From: Omphiscola glabra
Lineage: Eukaryota > Mollusca > Gastropoda > Lymnaeidae
DNA: 64,000 nt
Direction: 5' to 3'
Assembly: GCA_964017045.1 (NCBI GenBank)
Contig: OZ024801.1
Location: forward strand, 28,802,049 to 28,866,048
Shown here one piece after another: positions 11,901 to 23,900 of the stretch; the stretch's first letter is position 1, and each line of letters starts with the position of its first letter. The position numbers were made by a program, and so were the translations under genes. The notes below the pieces were generated by a model. That model was not told where the DNA came from. It worked only from the letters and a program-made list of their open reading frames with translations, and made no database searches.

Positions 11901-14900
11901 GGTACATTCAGACACCATTGGTTAATCCACAAAAAACTATAGATTGCACCCCTTAGAGTTATTTTGGTTCAGAATATGCTACCTCAAACTATATTATTTT
12001 GAACACTACTTTTTATTTGCGTTAACCTTAGATATATATACCTCAGATAATTATTTGACGTATTTATTTGTTGATCTTGTACCTAGAACTACCCAGCTAT
12101 CCTACTGAAATTAGACTTGGTTCCTAAAGCAGATCAGAAATCTCATAAAATTTTGATGGATGATGCACTATCCGGAGAGGAAAATTTGAGTATGTTACCT
12201 ACTCTTATTAATTGTTTCTTGTTGTCTCCACATTGATAGAAACGATCTAGGGCAGTGGTTCTCAACCTTTCTCAGGCCATCTGAAAACACATATTCTCAA
12301 CAGTTATGCAGTATAAACAAAGATCATTTTATGGCTGGGGGTCGCCACAACACGAGGGCCTGTATTTAGGGTCGTGGCATTAGGAAGGTTGAGAACCATT
12401 GTTCTAGGGCATCTCAGAGCAATAATTTACTTCATTTTAGAGAACCTGTACCATAAAACTCTAAAATAATATTTTTTCTGGTTAAGTCAACATCAAAATT
12501 AAAACAAAATCTGTAAATAAGAATATTTCCATTTGACAACTATATGACATAATGAGAGTTGGTGCAGTAGGTTTAAAAAAAAATTATATGCTTCTCATTT
12601 ATTATAATTACATCCAAAGATCATTTTGAAGAGGACCCCTTCTTTGATGAAAATGAACGACATTATGAAGTTCATAAAAAGGGTAGGTCATATTTAGCAA
12701 GCATGTCACTTGGAAACCCCTGCTAAGAATTTGACTAAGAATTGCACCCCGTAACATAAAACTCTTTTTTTATTATCTGAATTATGAGAACTGTCTGACT
12801 TGCACACTTCGAACGGCTCATCTATTTATAGTTTCATTAGCCTTGTACTCTGATCCACCTTCAGATACCTATGTTTTTTTCTTGCTCTCTCTGAGTTTCC
12901 CGGGTGGGTTGTTGGCTCTCTGATCTGATCGATAACAAAAATATAATATTCATATATATGGCACCCCTTGAAATGCCATCTTGCATTCCCTGGGGAAGCC
13001 CTGGTGTACAGAGTATCGTTATGGTCATGGAACCATACAAAAAATCAGGCCTTTTTGCCATTTCTAAAATAAAATAACTCAGACTCAGAATAAAATTTTG
13101 ACCAAAAGCTGAGACATGTATTATGTTGTTGGCATCTGGTTAATTAATGTGGCATTCTGTTCTGTGTTAAAAATTTAAAATTATTTATAATCCTATTATT
13201 GAAATCATTTTTTCTAGAAATCCGTGAAGGAGAATTGAAGAAAATATGTAAGTGAATTAAATTAAATGGTCAGGTTTTTAATTTTATTTGATTTTGCATT
13301 AGTTGTATGCATTACCATACCCTTCTAATCGGAAACTCTTAATACATTGCCAAGGTGTTACATAAATTGTTTCAATGTTATCGAAAACTATTTTATGTTG
13401 TCTTCTGTTAAACTTATTCTTCCTTTACAATCCCAAATTCCCTTATGTACCAGAATAAAAGATGGGCTATTATATTTTTATGACACTACAGTGGAACCTC
13501 TCATAACGAGCATAATTCGTTCCAGAATCTTACTCGTTAGGCGAAACACTCATTCTACGAAACAACTTTTCCCATACAAATCAATGTAAAATACGATAAT
13601 GCGTTCCATGCTGAAAAAATACTAATTTTTCAAAAAAAATTATTAACATTTATTCAAATAAAATTACTTATGAATTGTTCAGGAGTGTAACAACTTGGAA
13701 TACAATTTAGATTTGAAACAAAAAACGTAAATAAAAATATGAATTTATGACAAATAATTAATCCTTTTTAACTAGAAAACTGTCTAAAGACATTTGTTTT
13801 TGCCGACGCTTCAAAATTTGACGAAAATGTGTCACAGCATTATCATTGAATAAATTGGTAGCACGAATAGCCACCTCCTTATTAGGGTGATGCGTCTCAT
13901 TGTACGATGCAACAGTTTCCCATGCTTTCAGCATTTCTCTTATTGCGCTAGAAGATTGTTGCTCTGCTACTTCCTCCTCCATTAATGAGCTCTCCTCCAT
14001 AATTTCTTGCTGTGAAACACGATGCAACTCCATAAGCTCTTCGGTGGTCAACTCTAGACTATGCTCTTTCACTAGCTCTTCAATATCATTGTTGCCCACC
14101 TCCAGTCCCATGACGTTGGCCAATGACACAATCTCGTTAACTGTAGACTCCACAGGTACTGTTTCAAAATCACATTCAACAGCACTCTCTGGCCAAAGTT
14201 TTTTCCAAGCAGAAGTGAGGGTCCTCTTGATAACTCCTTCCCAAGCCTTGTCAATCATCTTGAGGCAAGCAACGATGTGAAAAAGTATCTTTCCAAAACT
14301 CTCTAAGAGTGAGATTTGTCTCTTCGGTAACTTCAAAACAACGCTCGAGTTTTTTAGTGTAGAGTTTTTTAAAGTTAGAAATAACCTGCTGGCCCTCTCA
14401 ACGTCATCAAGAATACGTAACCGTTTTGTAGAAAAGGGGACTTCCCCTTTCTGCGTAACTCGTTATGAGAAATGTCGCTCGTTAAGGGAGCAAATTCTTC
14501 ACATTTTTTTTGCTCGTTATGCGAATTACTTGTTATGAGAGGTGCTCGTTATGAGAGGTTCCACTGTATTTATAAAATTTTGACTTCATATTCATGTTAT
14601 TAAAAGCTACTTTGCGAGTTGTATGTAAACATGTATATGACACAAGTAGTTTCACTTCAAGATTGTTTCTTGAAACAACCTTTGTTATCAACAGTATTTA
14701 AATACTTCCAGAACTTTCACAAGACAGTTATTTTTTTTCGGTTATAACAATTTTTATTATATCCCAGTGTTTGAGATATTTATTTATTATTTTCTGAGGT
14801 TTTTTGTTCATTGATCAAACAGTTCAGCTTAAAAAACTCAGAAATATAGTAAAGAACAAGATTCAGTCCAGCGTAGATGCTAGCATTTGTGCCCCCAAGT

Positions 14901-17900
14901 TTCTGGACATGAAGATGAAATCCAGACAAATATATGAACTCAGCATTTTAATTGTGGAGAGATGCACCCAACTTCATCATTACGATAATTTGTATGGCTT
15001 GCTTATAAAAGTATGTATATGACCCAGGAAATTCTAGAGCCGTTATTAAATTTATTTAGTTTTTAATGTCAATGCTTGCATAACACTATCTTCAGTCTCT
15101 AATTGGATAGTGTCACATTGTGTTAAATACTTCACTACTTTAAAACTATTATATCATTTATATCACTGATATCTGGGTTTTTAAAAAAAATGTAATATCT
15201 ACAGGTCAGGAATGATTAGTTTCAATAAATACACTTAAACATGGATTTTAAAAAAAAATTTAAGTTATTTGTTTTATAGGATCCTTAAATAGCACCAAAC
15301 TATTTCATGATAAATGTTAAGGACCATAAGGTATTGAACTAATTAAAATAAATTATCTTTTCTTTTTGTGAACAGAAACTTTGTCAGTCTGACAAAAAGT
15401 ATGACAGAGCATTCCATGAAATATTCACAGATGAGTATGAAAAGATTCATCGACGGGAGACCAAAAACCTTAAAAAACTGGCCTATTTGTTTTCCAAATT
15501 GTTATGGATGGATGCCATTTCTTGGCAGGTAAAATTTCTTGCCTCAGTTTTGGAGACCAAACATTTAATTTCAATCTTGTTTTATGTTTTTAAAAGTGAA
15601 CTTCGATTAAAATAATCAAATCTACTAACTAGTATTATCACATCATTATATTCCACCACTAAATGTTATGTCTGTGCTCCTACTTTTAAATTTCATGTTT
15701 TTACCTAACTATTGTAAAGAATTTATTAGGTACATTCATTCCGTATTCTGGCTTTTTTTTTAACACCCAAACATTGATTGAGGAGAACTTTTGATTGTTC
15801 ATAGGTAAACATGCTGTGATCGTATATTAACACAGAAAAACCAGTGTCACAGTAATAATATTAAGTTATAAATAATAGTCAAGATGTTACATTTTAAACT
15901 GCCTATATTAATTGCAACATACACTACATCCATAAGACAAATAAATGTTTCACAGTAATAAGATACATATATATATATACTTTGAATCACATCACATAAA
16001 TTACAATTCCTATTATAATTTCTTATCATCATCTCCTTTCACTTAAGAATATTGTGCAAAAAATCTTGATCTATACTCAGTCTGCTGTCATGGCTGTTTT
16101 TTGTCCAAACTGTTGTTCTCACATTACCCACTGAAACTCTCTGATTGTCCATTCTTTATAAGCCCCAATACTCTGTATAATATCGTATCTGGAAATTTGA
16201 TCGAAATAAATTTTATCGTTGATCCATTTCCCTGTGGGAAAATTCAGGCTACCCCTTTTCATATGCATTCATATGCCTATTTTAGTATCTCTTTTGACTC
16301 CGTATTATTAGTTTAATACCTTTATAGTACAGTCTATATCCAGGGTATTCAACATTTTTTGACGGAGTACCACTTTCTAAAAACACGACAATCTAAGTAC
16401 CTTCCGAACAACGGAGATGTTTTTCGTGCAATTCTATGTAAATATCATTAAATGCGAATATTGAAGGGTTACACAGATCTTGATTGTAAGAAAAGACATA
16501 TTATCCGTGCTATTATAATTAAATATACTCGTATTTATTTGCCATAAATTGATAAAATGACATCCGTATTGTTTCTCTCGTTTATGTGCAAGACACAATC
16601 ATGAATGCAAACTCGCAACAATCAAACAGTACTCATCCATATTAATGGGACACCTGCGCTTGCTTCTTTGACATGATCTTTGCGATCCGTGGAGAAAGGG
16701 AGCTGACTGACACGATCAAATCTTCTAGTTGTAGGCGGTTCCATTGTTTAGTTTTTATGACCGTCATCGACAAGAAAGCCTCTTCACAAAGATATGTGGA
16801 GCCAAATGGGAGAAGTGCAGTGATTGCTTTGTTGGCGACATCAGTGTATGTCCTTATAACTTCGCACCAAAATTGAGATAAGGATTTCTCCTTAAACGTA
16901 TCCTGAAAACTGCGATCTGATGACATGTCTATCAGTATTTCTTGCTGAAGGACTGGTAGGTTTGATTGCATAATATTGTACATTTTGAATGGAGACATAA
17001 CACAGCTTAGTCCTTTGTCAGGTCCTGTTGTCAGAAACTGAAAGTATGATGAGAATTCGGTGTAAAGCTTCTACAGGTGGGCCTTAACAACATTCTGTAT
17101 CTCTTGCATGTTAGAAATGGAATTCATTGCAAGAAATTTAGCCAAGTTTGAAAACATTTCCAGACTTCCACTTTCAACTCAATTCATCCAAAATGATATT
17201 TTCTTGTGAAATGCTGTTATTTTGTCTTCCATTGTAAAAATATTGTGGTCATAACCCTGGAGCGATAGGTTCAGTTCATTTAACTTCTTAAATATGTCTG
17301 CAAGGTATGCGAGACGGCAAACCCACGAATGATCTTCAAACTTTCCCGCCAGCGAGAATGAATCTTTGAGGAATAGGTACACTACATTGCGAAGCTCAAA
17401 AAGTCTCATAAGAACGTTTCCACTTGACAGCCATCTGACTTCCGTATGAAAAAGCAATGCCATATGCTCAGAGTCCAGATCTTTGGTCTTTTGTTAGGTG
17501 GTTCCATCGGCGCACATTTCTCTTCAATCTGCCGAATCGACAATTGCGGCGTAGAAAGAGTTGCGGCTTTTCAACGCTTTCTTGTGAACGGTCAGCAGAT
17601 GCTGGTGAAGACCAAGTCAGAATTTTTTCCATCGCTTTATCACCAACTACGCTTGCTGTGATTCCAAAGAAACAGAAAGGATGCTAAATGAGACAACTTC
17701 CAGTTCACGACAGGCTGCAGTGAAAATCTCTCCACATTTTCTCATTTTTGGAATGTTTCTCTTAAATTCTATCCTGGATAGTTCGATATGTATGTATATG
17801 AAAGTCTCCTGGACGTATGAATATAATTTATTTCAAAATTAACTAAGAATTGGTGGACTTATTCTGTGTTTTTCCATTCATCTTGTAATATAAACAATAA

Positions 17901-20900
17901 CAGTCATCGCAATTAACAAATACTTCTGGTTCATGAGTCGCTTGATAAGCAGGAAGGGAAGGAGAGGGGGGTGGAGGGTTGATCTTGCTCGCATTTGACG
18001 TGAAAGACCATCGGTAAAATCCAAACACAACAGAAATTTCAATACATTTTTTTTCCCTACGACCTACGTTTACGTAAAAAAATGAAAGTTCATGGTCTTT
18101 TGCGCCCTCTTCAAGTACCACTACCAGGACTTCGAAGTACCACCAGTGGTATGCGTACCACAGGTTGAAAAACGGGGGGGTCTATATGATGTATGTTCAA
18201 CTGTAAACCTAATATAATTAATAAAATATTAATTCTCTTATCTTTCACTATCCAGGGTTAAAAAAATTATGCCCAACAGTTATTTTGTAGACTGATTGTT
18301 AGGACAACCATCATGACTGAACAAGCAATCACTGCTTAATAAACTGCATTGGAAATTGACTCTAAACTGAGTTAATACCAAGCTAGTGTACTGGAATTCA
18401 ATCCCCAGAAACGCCTAGACAAGCAAAAATATCACAAGCAACCCTGTAGATTGGACTCATTGACCTTGGATGGCTACTCATTTAAGACAAGGCAAACTCA
18501 AATCAAACTTAAGATAGGCGCTGACAATCAAATTCCTCCGACTTAGAACGCATAAAGAGCACAGTGAAACACACGCACACTGTGTTGGTCATCTGCTGCA
18601 TCTTAGTCTATTTCCAGTTGTCTTGCCAAAGGATCAATTGGCACAATGAGAGCGTGAGACTGATGAATTGAGCAAGTCTCCCTCACTTTAAACATACAGC
18701 TTAAACCGAGGCTACTACATAAGTCTTGGTCATCTTTACTATTACGTACCGTTAGAAACTTTTAAAGAATTTAATCTATTATTTTAAAAAGATAGCTCGT
18801 TGACAAACAGTACATAACAAAGGGATGATACCAGTAATGAAAGAATGACACTCAAACTAGTGCAATGTACAAATAATAATTTTTTTAAGCTAACTTTAAA
18901 AAACAAAATCAAATTGAATAAAAGGCTATTAATTTACAGAACAGCAATGAACTTTACTGGTTCAATGTAATGTTAGTAAGGTGCACACACACACAGAGAA
19001 TAAATATAATATACATATCTACAGTCTATTCGGTACAGTATGTCAGTCTATTTGTCTCGCTCTCCCTTATCTTAACCCACGAACTGCTCGGACGAAAAAA
19101 ATCGACCAATATTTTCGTTCTGTACTGTGGTGGCCGATAAAAAAACATGGTCAGATAGCAATTTCCAGTCAAATGTTTTCATTCCAACTACCTTGTGGAT
19201 TAGGTAGAGTAAGGGAAAGATGATTAAAAAGAGACTAGAGATATCAAAAATCAAAGTCTGTCACCCGGTGTATTACACCCAGTTGTGGCGGAAAGTGTTA
19301 AACAGCATACATATCAATTGTTAGTTAGGTCTGAGTGGAGAAAGTGGTGAGGCAGGCCAAAGCCCTACATGGGCTGTAGCGTCACAGGGATGGATAAGTA
19401 AAATAAAATTGCAACATATTTAGGAATTATCATAATGTTGCCATGTAATTTCACAAATGAACTGCTCTAGATATACTCGGATAGTACTAAGTAGTAGATG
19501 TATTACAGTAATATTTAGTAGACCATATGCATGTTCAATGTGCATGTGACATGTTTTGTTGGGCTATGCCACTGCTACTAAAAAATTTTGTTTCTTGTTG
19601 CCTATGCCAAATTCAGGTTGTCATCAGGCTCCTTGTGTTACATTCTAACAAGTACACTTGGAAATAGCAAATAAATAAATAAAATAAATATAACACAGGT
19701 CCCTAACCCTCATGTACTAACTGCAAAAAGTAGTTTAACAAGGGAGTTACTGTTTGTACCATGACCAAAATATGTCACATTGGATTAAAAGTGGAAATAA
19801 AATTATTAAAACTTTGAGTGACTCAACATTCAGTAACTCTTCAGTGAGTTTGAAAGAAGTGTTTATTCCGTGTATAAATATTATTAATTGGGTAGTATCA
19901 TGCACATCGGTACTCTCATCCTATGCAAGAGAGTACCTACCACAAAAGTTGTTAACTTGCATCAAATTGTCGCTTATCACACATCTGATCACAGTTCTCC
20001 TTGATAATGTTTTCAAATTTTTTTTTTGTCTTGGACACAATGTTTGCTGCATCTTGCAAACATTCCTTGATGAACTCATCATCGGAAAATGGCTTGTTCT
20101 TTGAAAATTCTGTGTGACAGCACAAGACTAGCTTCTGTTACCTCTATGACCTAGTTTTAGGAACTGACTACCCATGTTAATGAATGTAATTTCTTAGCAT
20201 AAAACTATAATAGCTCGAATATTGACAGGTGTTGGGAATTATCAAGCTTACAAGAAAGAGAACATCTTCTGCTGGCCGTATCTTCATAATGTATCTCTTC
20301 CAGGATTTGTCTGAGAACTTCGGTTTTCTTAAACTGAAAGAACGACTCAGGGATCCGTAAGTCTTACTTTAATTACATTTATTTGTGCTGTAGCCTTTGG
20401 AATGTAAAGGTCATTTAACAATCATTATTAATTTTAGCTTTTGTCCCTATTAAATCTACAGGAATGTAAATAATTAAATGCTTTTTAACTCCTGTATATT
20501 AACTTTGCATTTATTTGTGGGTGGCAAAATCTTCGGACGGCTATTTGGCCCACTTTCCATCAAATTATTGAGTTGAAATTTGGCACATAGACTCAGTGCA
20601 GATGACAATGCATTCTAAATGCTATCAAATTATATCTTGAATGGTTTAAAAAATCAGCCATTGTTTTGTAGGAATTATCATTAAAATGTTGCCTTGTATT
20701 TTCAAAAATGAACTCATTAAGTTAGCTTGGATAGGGATACACTGGTGGTTCCTAAAAACTTTCGATTCCGGGAACCTATGCCACATTTTGATTAACAAGT
20801 ACATCACTTCAAAATAGCTATTAAATTTTTTTTTAAATAATAAAGAGTTGGGTAAAAATAAATATTACATGTATTTAGGCTACTTAATGTCATCTAGTAA

Positions 20901-23900
20901 CTGCAAATATTAGTTACTCAAGTGGGTTACTGTTTGCACCAAGACTGCTAGATGTCACATTGGATCAAAAGTGGAAATACAGTTTTTACAATTGTTATAT
21001 TTCGCAACGCCCTTGTAAGGAAGCATGCACAAACCCATATAGAAAAATGTGCCCCCGACCCCCAGGGCGGACCCCTTTTCTTTGTGAAATATTTTGGGTT
21101 TTATAGTTTAATTATTATTAATTTTGACGCCCAGGGCGAAAGCCCTCTTCGCCCCATTCTCATGGCCCTGCCATAGTGCAACGGGGCACCCAAGGCAACA
21201 TGGCTTATATTCAGGCAGTCACTGAGCAGGCCAATCAGTAAGCTATGAAAACCTGTGATACTGTTTACTGTGAATGTGACGTCAAAAGTATATGTAAATT
21301 ATGGTTCCGTGAAAAACGCGCACATGACAAACGCGCACACGATAAACGCGCACAGAATATTCCGCAAAGACATAGCTGCGCACAGGAAAACTGCGCACAC
21401 CGACAGTTGCGCATACAGAAAACAGCGCACACCGACAAATGCGGACACCGAAAATTCCGAACACGGACAGTTGCGAACGTTGACAATAGCGAACACATAC
21501 ATTTGCGCACAATTGGAATCGTACAATGTAATTAAAATTTCATTAAAGAGTTGAAAAGGTTGTAGTTGGTTGTCAGCTTAAAAGACAAGTCGGCAATTAT
21601 AAGGATAATAAGTGGCTGGGATTAGAAATAATTATTAAAGAATCCTTTTAAAGACGAATTATTAAAACATAATTGGGTCATCTTATTTATGATTTATAAA
21701 ATTAAAACTATACACAAATATAATAATAATAATAGTAATTATATAGGTAACAATAGATATATTGCAGTAAAAGTTAAATTTCTATGTGGCAAAGAAGAAT
21801 TTTTTTTAAAAATATTTTATTGACAGTGGGCTAATTCTCCTGTAAAAGATATTTAAATACCGGGTATTAAAAAGATTACTGAACGTTTGAATTTATATTC
21901 TCCATTCCATTAACACTTAGTACGTAGGCCTATATAGTACAAAAATGATAGACTATATCATCGTAATGAAGTATTAAAATTATAATTTAAAATAATCGGT
22001 AAATGAGAGATATCACCGCGTTTTTTACCATGGCTGTTAACTTGATTGCAGTGAACCGTAAAATTAAGAATAAAATGTTTTAAAATAATGTAAAAATGTC
22101 CTAAATGTATCCCTAAACCTAACCTGAACCCTAAATCTATCCCTAAACCTAACCTGAACCCTAAATGTATCCTTAAAGAAGTCACGGTGATATCTCTTAA
22201 CATTAGCCAAATAATCGTCTTAGTATATAACTAAGCCTATTTTAGTTTTATTTATAATAATTATAATTTAAATGAATAATTTTCCTACTACTTGTACTAA
22301 CTAAGCCTAGATTTCATAGAAATGTGCGCATTTGTACGTGTTCGCTACTGTCAACGTTCGCAACTGTCCGTGTGCGGAATTTTCGGTGTCCGCTTTTGTC
22401 GGTGTGTGCTGTTTTCTGTGTGCGCAACTGTCGGTGTGCGCAGTTTTCCTGTGCGCAGCTGTGTCTTTGCGGAATTTTCTGTGCGCGTTTATCGTGTGCG
22501 CGTTTGTCATGTGCGCGTATTTCTGGTCACCGTAAATTATTTGATTTTGTTGGGTTGTCTGTTGTTTTTTTTTTTGGGGGGGGGGGGAGAGATAATACAC
22601 ACATTGTGGGGGGTGTCATAAAAAGTATGTATGCAGTTGGTGGGGTTTGGGGGGGGGGGGGTAGATAATATGACTTTTTTGCATACATTTCTATATGGAT
22701 GGTTTCTTAAGCTTTGGTTTTCGCTCACTTTATTAGCCATAATTGATGTTAAAGTACTCCCACTACCCGAAGTGTCTGGTCTTTTTTGGTCATGTTGTTG
22801 GTGGGATATGAACTTGAGCCCTTAAGTTGCAGTAGTTTCATGAGAAGAGCTGGCATCTGTGTACAGATGCTCCCAAAATAAACTTCATGTGTCTTTATTA
22901 CCACAGTGGCCTCTTTCCACACTTGGAGGGTTTGAGCAAGCCAAAGTCTGCCAATAAATTCTTTGGAGAAATAGGTCTGGGAGGATTAATGTAAGTTGAC
23001 CTAAGAAGTATGAATTAATTATTTAAAACATCGAGAAAATTAATTTTACAAATCTTCATATACTGTATAAACTGTATTAATTATAATTAACCCTCTTGGC
23101 ATCTACTGCCCATTAAGAAATTGAGTACCAAGCAAATGGAAATACAGTAGAACCCGGTTATGTCGATGGCCTCGGGTTTGCCAAAAGCGTCGATAACCGA
23201 GGATCGAGATAAACGAAAACCAATATGGCGGCAAAATATTAACATGTGCTTGAAATTTCTTTATGTACATGATGTGCGTTAATAAATGAGAATGTACATG
23301 CACATGTTTTTGGAGGTTTTTTTTTACACAACAGCGTTGCCGTTATTTGCTTGATGAAGCGATCGGCATGCTATAAAAATGTACAAACAGAATGGAAAAA
23401 ATATAAAAATATCACCACAATGTTTCGCAGTTATCGTATGCACGTATACTATTGCTTTGTGTTTTCATAAAGAGATCGCTGTAGTGGTAATATTTAACAT
23501 GACGGCTGCACCTATTGGTACCCGGGTGTCTGGATCCATTTTGACTAATGCTATTCTGATGTCATTTGTAGTAGTTAATTTTAGTTAAAATGAAGAATAA
23601 AGTTTACAAACGTATAGTCCATTATCTTTCATTTGATATCTCATTTGATCTTACAAACCCAACAATAATATTTTAAATCGCTTTTTTAATCCCAACCTCT
23701 CAATTCTGGTACCCGGGTACCAATAGCCACTTCGTAACATGACATAGTCACAATACACTGTAGTCCGCCAACACGTCTTTCCGTGCTGTGACGTCATTAT
23801 TTCGCTCGGCGGAACCAACCTTCCCCCACCCGCAGATAGCTAGTTCACTGTGACACAAAGCAACAATATGACCATCACGATCAATACGATACGTTGCGGT

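Noticed and set aside
21245..21554. Several Cys/Arg- or His-rich open frames on both strands, also at 22307-22668
   Set aside because: They arise from the gcgcac-type repeats of the foldback arms and occur in many frames at once.
22101..22172. Telomere
   Set aside because: Only 2.4 copies of a 30-bp degenerate unit inside a foldback element in an intron.
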